A stretch of 64,000 nucleotides of DNA, from NCBI GenBank assembly GCA_026874595.1, contig CM049317.1:26130401-26194400 (forward strand). Reading direction: 5' to 3'. The translations under genes and the position numbers were made by a program. The DNA comes from Sipunculus nudus (taxonomy: Eukaryota > Annelida > Sipuncula > Golfingiida > Sipunculidae). Positions 35,268 to 46,308 of the stretch are shown piece by piece. Under the pieces are notes generated by a model. The model searched no databases, was not told the DNA's origin, and saw nothing but the letters and a program-made list of their open reading frames with translations. Each line of letters begins with the position of its first letter. The stretch's first letter is position 1.

Positions 35268-38200
35268 TTAATCATTCTTATCTTTTTGTTTTCGTGCCAT
35301 TCTAGTCGCAGCATTAGAAATATAAGTTTCAATTTGTTTTCCTACTTCAAGTTTAACTGTGGTAGACACATCTACCCCTCTCCTTCTGACTGTTATATCC
35401 TCCTTCTTTCGGTAGAAGTGTTGAGCACATGCTGCAAAAAAAACATATACAATAACCTCTTTATAGTCTACATCTAAGCACTTTTTTAATATAAATATTT
35501 ATCCCTCTATATGGATTAGTAATTATGCATAATGTTAACCAACTCTGCATGCGCTAGTACGTTTTGAATAAATAAACAAAAATGTGTAACAATGTACAAG
35601 ACATCTTTTAAATTTATAAGTTTACAGATTTGAAATATAAAGAAGGAAATATTTATATATTATATGCAGGTTACATAAGTGTGCCAAAATCTACTTGATA
35701 TTTGGTATCTGCAATTGCTGAACAATCAAAAGCGAGGCTGCTCGAACCTCACCATGTACCGGCAAGTGAAAAGTAAGTAATAAGCATAGCCTAGATAGAC
35801 CATGAAACCTGGAAGTTAGGTTAAGGTCCAAAATAGATATCAGATGCAAATCTATTAACTGTGACTATTACTCCGACCAGAGGTCAGTTCAGGCAAGTCA
35901 ACCAAAGTTGATATTTAACAAGATCAGAAGAAAGAACAAGAGACCCTTGAGTCAAGGTGCTCAGCTAAATTTGATTATGTTCTTTTTTTTCTTTTTTTTT
36001 AGAAAACAGAAAAGGTATTATTATATGTTCATGTATTTTAGCATTTTAGAAGCTGAGAGGAAATACCCCTAAAATGTGGTAGTGTCAAAATACAAAAATA
36101 TAGATTGTAGAACTAAAACTGTGACATGATTGCTATTTATAACTCTCCAAAATAATGAAAAAACAAAGCCCCTGGTCCTATAAAATGAATAAGGCCATCT
36201 ATGCTCAAAGTGCATAGCAAATATGAGGTCCATCTATGCATTAATGTTTGAAACATGGATGCTTTTATCTATCAATATTATACAATTTTTACTCAAACAG
36301 GACCAACTAGTGAAATTTCAAAATTGTTGGTCAATATTTTCTTAAAATTTGTTTAATTGCCTAATTTTGTTCCAAATTTGCTTGACAAATTAATCAATAT
36401 CACATTCTAAATGTTGAATCTGCATTCTGTGCATAAGGAATATGTGCTTTATGAGTCATGTAAGGTTGCTGTGTGTTTGAAGTAAAGTTAAATTTAAAAA
36501 CTTTGTATACTTTATAATAAGTTAACATACCATAGATGCACTTCTAAAACAGTTCTGGGAGTTTTTTCTTCTTGTGAGACCCTGTTCTATTGAAATGCAG
36601 CTGCAACTCATCAGTCATTGCAGCCCGCAGAATCCTCCTCACCATTTCGCCTATATCTCGTTGTCCATAAGTGGCAATCAAGTATTTCACCTGTCAAATG
36701 TATACATATAGATGGATTAATATGCATAAAATATATCCACAAAAATCTGAAAAACTATAAATTAAGAATTACATTTAATTATGTATTGTCTTTCTCAGTT
36801 ATATTGAAGCTGAGTTGCAAAACTATATAAAATAATAAATAATACTTATACAGTGTAAAATCTCCAATAATCAGAATCATATTTTAAACACATGCTCACT
36901 TACATACAGCACAAATTTTCCAATCCAAAACCGAAGCATTTAAGCCTCCCTATCTCCCCTTTTTTTTTCTCTCTACATTTAGTGTTTGTGTATTGCTGTA
37001 TTATACATTAAATGACTAATAGATAGGCAGATACATAATAATACCCAAAAGGCTGTCTAAAATGATATATTTTTACATCTTTTACAAATAAGTAAAGGTA
37101 AGATATGAGTTTGTCGGGAGTGATTTCCAGACTTTTGGGTGATGAACTTAAAGGAATGTTTTCAGGTAAAACTTAATATTTACTACTTTGTTATGTACTC
37201 AAAACAGTTTTTGATGACCCACCACTAACTGGCGATATCCAGTACTGCTTAGTTGTGAGCAGAATTCCAGGAATGACTCCTGTGTATCATACAGCTGCAG
37301 ATGAAAAACCTCATCCTGTGTTTCTGCTGGCAGCTGTCCCACCACTGCCACTTTAATTTTGTCAATGTCTTCTTGCAAGATTCTCACTTCTGATTTGACT
37401 TCATGCACACTCTTCAGGGTTTCACGACAGATTTCTACAAGCAAAGTTTAATTATTTTATATCCTGTTAAATGAATATTATTACAAAAACATACTGTCAA
37501 TTTGTCATCCATATTTTACATTTTCTCCCTTTTTTCTTGAAATTTGTTGGTAGAGTTAACTGTCTCCAGTTTGTATACATCTTTACCTTTATTTAGTAAG
37601 TTATTTAGTGGGATCCTTTATTGCCAGATGGGCCAGTCTTGCCCCTTCCTGTGGCGAATCTACATTTTGCAAGTGATCCATGGGAAACCCTGACCCAGCA
37701 AATACTGGTTTATACCCACAATCATGCCCCCCCCCCTCCACCGTGCTGTTAAATCAGCGTGACATCTCCATCCCTTGCAACATGACCACCAGCATCCCCT
37801 TGAGGCTGGGGCAAGTTTGATACCAAAAAAAGCAAGGCTGTTTGGCAACATTCCCGTTTATTTTAAGAGATCGTATGAAGTCGATTACACTAGCTGTCTT
37901 AGTCAAAACATACTGCCTAGTGCACCAGCTCACTAGTCAGGCACACTAACAAATGGACCTCTTGGACTAGTTAGTTTACGGTACTGTTAAAAGTTATTTT
38001 GCTCATCATTAACCATGAGTGTACAGACTTAATCAGCTCACCTAGGATTCTTTCAATAGCTGAGTCACCAGCACTTTGGACAGGCTGAGATTGGTTACAT
38101 CTTCCCCCTGATAAACGGTTAGCCTTTTGTTGTGTTGTTCCTGAAACCCATTCAGGAAGCGAAGTGGCAGACTGGGCATGGCAGGGTACAGATGTCTGTT

Positions 38201-39806
38201 GGGAATGGCTGGGTCCAGGTGTCTGTTGAGCATATCTGGGTCCAGGTTCCTGTTGGGTATGTCTAGGTCCGGGTTCTTTTTGGGCATGGCTTGATCCAGT
38301 TTCCTCCTGCTGGGCATGGCTTGATCCAGTTTCCTCCTGCAGGGCATGGCTTGATCCAGTTTCCTCCTGCAGGGCATGGCTTGATCCAATTTCCTCCTGC
38401 AGGGCATGGCTGGGTCCGGGTTCCTCCTGCTGGGCATGGCTTGGTCCAGGTACTGGTTCTTTAGCCATACTGTTTAATTCAGCAGTATAGACTGGACCAA
38501 CAGGAAATGCACGTGTTGCAGTGTTTCCTGATTTTTTCACCTTTTTGGACTGTCTCTCAGTTTCTGTAATATAATAATTATAATAATAATTATAATAATG
38601 ATAATAATAAGGAGATCAGCAGAAATGATATCTTATGCTTATGAACACAAATGGATATTTTTCCATTTCTTTAAACAGAAACATTCTCCATGTCATATTT
38701 ATAACTTTCATACAGTAAATACGTACAGGTATGTTTGGAATAATTTTGCCTAAGTTATCAACATTCTATATCACCAATTCAGAATTAGGTCAACATGTAC
38801 CTGACCATGAAATACTCGCACTGATGAGGCTTTTCTAGAGCAATCAGTTCTTGTACTCTGGTACTCTCTTAAAATAATGCAAGTACTTGTACTAGTATTT
38901 GAGTACTTTGAAAGTACTTGTACAACATATACTTTATGAGTAATTTTAGTACTTTAAATTTTATGTCAAAACTTTTCTTCATTTAATGAATGCCAATCAT
39001 TTAATAAACTATACATATCAGTGATTTGCTGCTTTAATCAAGTCAGCTGCACACGGAAAACAATATTAGCTATACTATTATAGCAACCAGGATTGCAAGG
39101 AATTATTTATCACAACAGCTCCTTTAGCCCCTGTAGAGTAGATTTTCAGCCTGAAGATTCTCTGGCCTGAGACTGCAAGGATGTGTGACTGCACTTTTGT
39201 GACTCAAATGGTCCTTTAATATATCTGTCATTTGTAATATTTGACATACTTAAACATGTTTTTTTCTAATGACCATGTATCATGTTAATACTGCTACATA
39301 TCTTTGTACATATTTTCATGAATATTTAGCGATACACATGTTTATGAATTAAAACTTGTTCTAATCTTGTATTATTTTGATTAATGTTTACCAACTATTG
39401 TAAAGCTTAAGTACTCATTAAAGTGTTCATGAGTAAATTTTTAGTCAGTACTCCAACTTGAGCAAATTTGTAAAAAAAAAAAGGAAAACTGAAATACTTG
39501 TACTCATTCTAGAGTACTATCAAAGAACTCAAACCCAGTTTTTGAACCTAATACTACACAGTTTTTTTTTTACAGTACTTAAAAAAATTTATAGTGACAT
39601 ATTGAAGGTCTTGTTACCTGAGTCAGAATGGTCTGGTTGTTCATCTGTTTCACTGCTGCTGTACCTTGACTTCTTTTTTCTTCGACGTTTTTCAGGCAAG
39701 ACCAGTTCAGCAGCTGTATCTTCTCCAGACAAAAAGTCCTCCTGATAGTCAGCTTGTGAGTCTGACTTTATGTCTGATATGTAATCATCCGCCATATCAT
39801 AAGACT
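35268..39806 (-). pseudogene. DUF4806-like gene, duplicated 3' exons lacking the first exon
   Basis: Five exons match those in unit 2 one for one: 39,618-39,806; 38,042-38,563; 37,226-37,434; 36,531-36,690; 35,268-35,431. Splice sites and phases are the same as in unit 2, including an in-frame TAG in the fourth (codon 49 of that exon). The N-terminal exon with the YYVCEFDGG segment is not in this unit and exists only once, at 45,911-46,091. These exons can therefore be expressed only as an alternative 3' end spliced from the upstream first exon, or not at all. Listed as a pseudogene copy; expression is unknown. Confidence 0.65.
38177..38460 (-). repeat. In-frame 30-bp repeats within the DUF4806-like exon (unit 1)
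   Basis: Ten-residue units of the SSHALQEETG kind, then nine-residue PGPRHTQQE-like units, encoded by tandem 30- and 27-bp repeats. They form a low-complexity, probably disordered linker. The same array is at about 43,659-43,942 in unit 2. Confidence 0.9.
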
Positions 39807-40547
39807 CTAAAAAAAAAAGATTTATATAGGTATATGTACATATTGCTTATCACCAAAGCCTTCTGAAACCCTACCTTAACAACATATAACTACAATTTGT
39901 TTCCAACATTGCAGACACTATTGGTAACCTGTGCAAAACATGGGTATATATTTGACTGTTCATTCATTTATTTTATACTCAAGATGTTTCAGAAACGTTT
40001 TTTTACAAGATATAATTTATTATGAGCTACAAACACATTTAATTGTTACACTGTAATATTGTAAGTCAGTCATAGTTATTTAACGTTTTCATTTAGAATG
40101 AAGACAATTCCCAGGTTGTTCATTTTGTTTACATTGTTTCTTGAGCATAGAGCATGCATCCTTGTAAAATCAATATCAAATTCAGGCAAGTGGTGCATTC
40201 ATGGTCCAAATTTTAAATCATGATATCTGTGGGTTGTGCTTTTACAGGCTAGTATACTCAAAGAATTAACTCTCCTTGTACTATGAACTGATTTACACTA
40301 CAACTGTAAAATTGTAGGTTTATCCACTTAATCTTCATTGGTACACGTTGGAAAACTTATGCTAAGCGTCTGGAATATGGTGTAGCGTGGCTGGTTTTTA
40401 ACCGTGTTTGAACAGAGATGTGATATATATGCATAATAGTGTATTCTAGGTGAATAGCAGTGTCAGAGATGCTGTATTATCTAATAAAAAGGAACACAAC
40501 AGATACAAATTATACAATAATATTCTGTCGTACATTGTTTTTCACTG

Positions 40548-40577
40548 GGGTCCTCTCGGACCCTAACGAGAGGACCC
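40548..40577. other. Perfect 11-bp hairpin downstream of the last exon (unit 2)
   Basis: Identical copy of the hairpin at 35,071-35,100, arms at 40,548-40,558 and 40,567-40,577. Confidence 0.8.
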
Positions 40578-40744
40578 TAAGAGTATATTTTAAATACAGA
40601 ACATATGGTTCATTGGAACCACACCATCTTTAACCTTAGTAACGACATCAATATACCTGACAACTACCTAAGAAAACACAAGAACTGATCAATTAAAAAT
40701 ATTGCAAAAAATACACCCTTCAGGTCCATTTGTACTGATGAAGG

Positions 40745-43700
40745 TTAATCATTCTTATCTTTTTGTTTTCGTGCCATTCTAGTCGCAGCATTAGAAATAT
40801 AAGTTTCAATTTGTTTTCCTACTTCAAGTTTAACTGTGGTAGACACATCTACCCCTCTCCTTCTGACTGTTATATCCTCCTTCTTTCGGTAGAAGTGTTG
40901 AGCACATGCTGCAAAAAAAAAACATATACAATAACCTCTTTATAGTCTACATCTAAGCACTTTTTTAATATAAATATTTATCCCTCTATATGGATTAGTA
41001 ATTATGCATAATGTTAACCAACTCTGCATGCGCTAGTACGTTTTGAATAAATAAACAAAAATGTGTAACAATGTACAAGACATCTTTTAAATTTATAAGT
41101 TTACAGATTTGAAATATAAAGAAGGAAATATTTATATATTATATGCAGGTTACATAAGTGTGCCAAAATCTACTTGATATTTGGTATCTGCAATTGCTGA
41201 ACAATCAAAAGCGAGGCTGCTCGAACCTCACCATGTACCGGCAAGTGAAAAGTAAGTTATAAGCATAGCCTAGATAGACCATGAAACCTGGAAGTTAGGT
41301 TAAGGTCCAAAATAGATATCAGATGCAAATCTATTAACTGTGACTATTACTCCGACCAGAGGTCAGTTCAGGCAAGTCAACCAAAGTTGATATTTAACAA
41401 GATCAGAAGAAAGAACAAGAGACCCTTGAGTCAAGGTGCTCAGCTAAATTTGATTATGTTCTTTTTTTTCTTTTTTTTTTAGAAAACAGAAAAGGTATTA
41501 TTATATGTTCATGTATTTTAGCATTTTAGAAGCTGAGAGGAAATACCCCTAAAATGTGGTAGTGTCAAAATACAAAAATATAGATTGTAGAACTAAAACT
41601 GTGACATGATTGCTATTTATAACTCTCCAAAATAATGAAAAAACAAAGCCCCTGGTCCTATAAAATGAATAAGGCCATCTATGCTCAAAGTGCATAGCAA
41701 ATATGAGGTCCATCTATGCATTAATGTTTGAAACATGGATGCTTTTATCTATCAATATTATACAATTTTTACTCAAACAGGACCAACTAGTGAAATTTCA
41801 AAATTGTTGGTCAATATTTTCTTAAAATTTGTTTAATTGCCTAATTTTGTTCCAAATTTGCTTGACAAATTAATCAATATCACATTCTAAATGTTGAATC
41901 TGCATTCTGTGCATAAGGAATATGTGCTTTATGAGTCATGTAAGGTTGCTGTGTGATTGAAGTAAAGTTAAATTTAAAAACTTTGTATACTTTATAATAA
42001 GTTAACATACCATAGATGCACTTCTAAAACAGTTCTGGGAGTTTTTTCTTCTTGTGAGACCCTGTTCTATTGAAATGCAGCTGCAACTCATCAGTCATTG
42101 CAGCCCGCAGAATCCTCCTCACCATTTCGCCTATATCTCGTTGTCCATAAGTGGCAATCAAGTATTTCACCTGTCAAATGTATACATATAGATGGATTAA
42201 TATGCATAAAATATATCCACAAAAATCTGAAAAACTATAAATTAAGAATTACATTTAATTATGTATTGTCTTTCTCAGTTATATTGAAGCTGAGTTGCAA
42301 AACTATATAAAATAATAAATAATACTTATACAGTGTAAAATCTCCAATAATCAGAATCATATTTTAAACACATGCTCACTTACATACAGCACAAATTTTC
42401 CAATCCAAAACCGAAGCATTTAAGCCTCCCTATCTCCTCTTTTTTCTTTCTCTCTACATTTAGTGTTTGTGTATTGCTGTATTATACATTAAATGACTAA
42501 TAGATAGGCAGATACATAATAATACCCAAAAGGCTGTCTAAAATGATATATTTTTACATCTTTTACAAATAAGTAAAGGTAAGATATGAGTTTGTCGGGA
42601 GTGATTTCCAGACTTTTGGGTGATGAACTTAAAGGAATGTTTTCAGGTAAAACTTAATATTTACTACTTTGTTATGTACTCAAAACAGTTTTTGATGACC
42701 CACCACTAACTGGCGATATCCAGTACTGCTTAGTTGTGAGCAGAATTCCAGGAATGACTCCTGTGTATCATACAGCTGCAGATGAAAAACCTCATCCTGT
42801 GTTTCTGCTGGCAGCTGTCCCACCACTGCCACTTTAATTTTGTCAATGTCTTCTTGCAAGATTCTCACTTCTGATTTGACTTCATGCACACTCTTCAGGG
42901 TTTCACGACAGATTTCTACAAGCAAAGTTTAATTATTTTATATCCTGTTAAATGAATATTATTACAAAAACATACTGTCAATTTGTCATCCATATTTTAC
43001 ATTTTCTCCCTTTTTTCTTGAAATTTGTTGGTAGAGTTAACTGTCTCCAGTTTGTATACATCTTTACCTTTATTTAGTAAGTTATTTAGTGGGACCCTTT
43101 ATTGCCAGATGGGCCAGTCTTGCCCCTTCCTGTGGCGAATCTACATTTTGCAAGTGATCCATGGGAAACCCTGACCCAGCAAATACTGGTTTATACCCAC
43201 AATCATGCCCCCCCCCCCTCCACCGTGCTGTTAAATCAGCGTGACATCTCCATCCCTTGCAACATGACCACCAGCATCCCCTTGAGGCTGGGGCAAGTTT
43301 GATACCAAAAAAAGCAAGGCTGTTTGGCAACATTCCCGTTTATTTTAAGAGATCGTATGAAGTCGATTACACTAGCTGTCTTAGTCAAAACATACTGCCT
43401 AGTGCACCAGCTCACTAGTCAGGCACACTAACAAATGGACCTCTTGGACTAGTTAGTTTACGGTACTGTTAAAAGTTATTTTGCTCATCATTAACCATGA
43501 GTGTACAGACTTAATCAGCTCACCTAGGATTCTTTCAATAGCTGAGTCACCAGCACTTTGGACAGGCTGAGATTGGTTACATCTTCCCCCTGATAAACGG
43601 TTAGCCTTTTGTTGTGTTGTTCCTGAAACCCATTCAGGAAGCGAAGTGGCAGACTGGGCATGGCAGGGTACAGATGTCTGTTGGGAATGGCTGGGTCCAG

Positions 43701-46091
43701 GTGTCTGTTGAGCATATCTGGGTCCAGGTTCCTGTTGGGTATGTCTAGGTCCGGGTTCTTTTTGGGCATGGCTTGATCCAGTTTCCTCCTGCTGGGCATG
43801 GCTTGATCCAGTTTCCTCCTGCAGGGCATGGCTTGATCCAGTTTCCTCCTGCAGGGCATGGCTTGATCCAATTTCCTCCTGCAGGGCATGGCTGGGTCCG
43901 GGTTCCTCCTGCTGGGCATGGCTTGGTCCAGGTACTGGTTCTTTAGCCATACTGTTTAATTCAGCAGTATAGACTGGACCAACAGGAAATGCACGTGTTG
44001 CAGTGTTTCCTGATTTTTTCACCTTTTTGGACTGTCTCTCAGTTTCTGTAATATAATAATTATAATAATAATAATAATAATGATAATAATAAGGAGATCA
44101 GCAGAAATGATATCTTATGCTTATGAACACAAATGGATATTTTTCCATTTCTTTAAACAGAAACATTCTCCATGTCATATTTATAACTTTCATACAGTAA
44201 ATACGTACAGGTATGTTTGGAATAATTTTGCCTAAGTTATCAACATTCTATATCACCAATTCAGAATTAGGTCAACATGTACCTGACCATGAAATACTCG
44301 CACTGATGAGGCTTTTCTAGAGCAATCAGTTCTTGTACTCTGGTACTCTCTTAAAATAATGCAAGTACTTGTACTAGTATTTGAGTACTTTGAAAGTACT
44401 TGTACAACATATACTTTATGAGTAATTTTAGTACTTTAAATTTTATGTTAAAACTTTTCTTCATTTAATGAATGCCAATCATTTAATAAACTATACATAT
44501 CAGTGATTTGCTGCTTTAATCAAGTCAGCTGCACACGGAAAACAATATTAGCTATACTATTATAGCAACCAGGATTGCAAGGAATTATTTATCACAACAG
44601 CTCCTTTAGCCCCTGTAGAGTAGATTTTCAGCCTGAAGATTCTCTGGCCTGAGACTGCAAGGATGTGTGACTGCACTTTTGTGACTCAAATGGTCCTTTA
44701 ATATATCTGTCATTTGTAATATTTGACATACTTAAACATGTTTTTTTCTAATGACCATGTATCATGTTAATACTGCTACATATCTTTGTACATATTTTCA
44801 TGAATATTTAGCGATACACATGTTTATGAATTAAAACTTGTTCTAATCTTGTATTATTTTGATTAATGTTTACCAACTATTGTAAAGCTTAAGTACTCAT
44901 TAAAGTGTTCATGAGTAAATTTTTAGTCAGTACTCCAACTTGAGCAAATTTGTAAAAAAAAAGGAAAACTGAAATACTTGTACTCATTCTAGAGTACTAT
45001 CAAAGAACTCAAACCCAGTTTTTGAACCTAATAGTACACAGTTTTTTTTTTTACAGTACTTAAAAAAATTTATAGTGACATATTGAAGGTCTTGTTACCT
45101 GAGTCAGAATGGTCTGGTTGTTCATCTGTTTCACTGCTGCTGTACCTTGACTTCTTTTTTCTTCGACGTTTTTCAGGCAAGACCAGTTCAGCAGCTGTAT
45201 CTTCTCCAGACAAAAAGTCCTCCTGATAGTCAGCTTGTGAGTCTGACTTTATGTCTGATATGTAATCATCCGCCATATCATAAGACTCTAAAAAAAAAAG
45301 ATTTATATAGGTATATGTACATATTGCTTATCACCAAAGCCTTCTGAAACCCTACCTTAACAACATATAACTACAATTTGTTTCCAACATTGCAGACACT
45401 ATTGGTAACCTGTGCAAAACATGGGTATATATTTGACTGTTCATTCATTTATTTTATACTCAAGATGTTTCAGAAACGTTTTTTTACAAGATATAATTTA
45501 TTATGAGCTACAAACACATTTAATTGTTACACTGTAATATTGTAAGTCAGTCATAGTTATTTAACGTTTTCATTTAGAATGAAGACAATTCCCAGGTTGT
45601 TCATTTTGTTTACATTGTTTCTTGATCATATTTTGATAAATTGCAAATCTTGCTACTAGATTAATTAATTGATTGTATTATGAGATGCTGTTCTAAAGTC
45701 AAGGCTTTTACATGATAAGTTAATAAAACTGCATTAGTTTAACAGAAAGCATTCATTGAGAATTATTACACATCCTTGAAATGTACTTTACCAATGTTAG
45801 TACAGACCTCCAGCACTACCTGTATTGTGCCTAATTCTGTGTGTTTTAAAATCAATATAATAGCTTCTGTACATTAAATTAATGTTGTTTTCAAGATAAA
45901 CATTGATTACCTTTCTTGCCATGCAATTTTTTTATGTCATAAATCTTCCAGTTTGGGTTAGGTAGAGCTGCCTTTTTGACCTTTTCAAGTGAGGCTGTCC
46001 AGTAACATTTCATGTTGCCACTTCTTTTAAATATCCATGATGAGGGTATTGCTGCCAGCTCTCCACCATCAAATTCACAAACATAATATGT
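40745..46091 (-). CDS. DUF4806-like protein, six exons, with an in-frame stop in exon 5
   Basis: Exons: 45,911-46,091 (YYVCEFDGGELAAIPSSW, CYW, NPNWKIYDIKKL); 45,099-45,287 (acidic, then basic KRRRKKKSRY); 43,524-44,045 (ten-residue GSSHALQEET repeats); 42,707-42,915 (SVHEVKSEVRILQEDIDKIK coiled coil, then a LPAETQDEVFHLQLYD block); 42,011-42,170 (YGQRDIGEMVRRILRAAM); 40,745-40,908 (CAQHFYRKKEDITVRRRG, stop). The first junctions are phase 1, the 42,707|42,170 junction is phase 0, and the next is phase 1. The layout resembles animal proteins with an N-terminal VEFEDGSxxxVPSxWI segment and a C-terminal DUF4806 domain, often linked to transposons. Codon 49 of exon 5 is TAG, giving 415 codons before the stop. 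The frame beyond it is preserved and in phase with the last exon. No initiating ATG at the 5' end is visible; see the stop-at-splice finding. Confidence 0.72.
43659..43942 (-). repeat. In-frame 30-bp repeats within the DUF4806-like exon (unit 2)
   Basis: Same repeat array as at 38,177-38,460, with the same unit number by eye. Confidence 0.9.
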
Positions 46092-46308
46092 CTGTAAATA
46101 TATAAAGTATTATATAAAAATTATTTTGCTTTTATTTGTTCTCTTAAGCTATATAATTTACTGCATAAATATGGTGCCGTTAGATATTTTTGTAGTATTG
46201 ATACACAATATCATATGCAATACACACATCATGACATGCAAGCCATGCCATTAAACTGTTATCCTAAGAATAACCCATGCATGTAAGGTTAAATGTTTTA
46301 ATACTTAC
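46092..46308 (-). other. Putative intron joining transposase and DUF4806-like exons
   Basis: 217 bases with a consensus GTAAGT donor directly after the transposase stop (TAG|GTAAGT) and a TTTACAG acceptor before ACATATTATGTTTG. The downstream frame continues in phase 0. The structure suggests one transcription unit with a stop codon at the splice junction. Confidence 0.55.

Larger units (their letters stand above)
34671..40147. repeat. Tandem duplication unit 1 (5.48 kb)
   Basis: From TAGAGCATGC (34,671) on, the sequence repeats almost exactly at 40,148 and continues through unit 2. I saw only about a dozen substitutions (for example GTAGCATGG/GTAGCGTGG, GTGTGTTTGAAG/GTGTGATTGAAG, GGGATCC/GGGACCC) plus length changes in homopolymers and an AAT repeat. 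That suggests identity above 99 percent. Unit 1 carries five exons of the DUF4806-like gene but not its first exon. Confidence 0.97.
40148..45628. repeat. Tandem duplication unit 2 (5.48 kb)
   Basis: Second copy of the unit at 34,671-40,147. At the right edge the sequence CTTGATCATATTTTG diverges from CTTGAGCATAGAGC at the unit junction, leaving only a few bases of microhomology (CAT). Exon positions are offset by 5,477-5,482 bases from those in unit 1. Confidence 0.97.

Noticed and set aside
35286-35477. Plus-strand frame also present at 40,763-40,945
   Set aside because: It is the antisense of the last DUF4806-like exon, whose splice sites and phase fit the minus strand.
38042-38437. Second minus-strand frame (SRRKLDQAMP repeats) over the repeat-rich exon, also at 43,524-43,919
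   Set aside because: An alternative frame of the same 30-bp repeats. Only the GSSHALQEET frame has matching splice phases on both sides.
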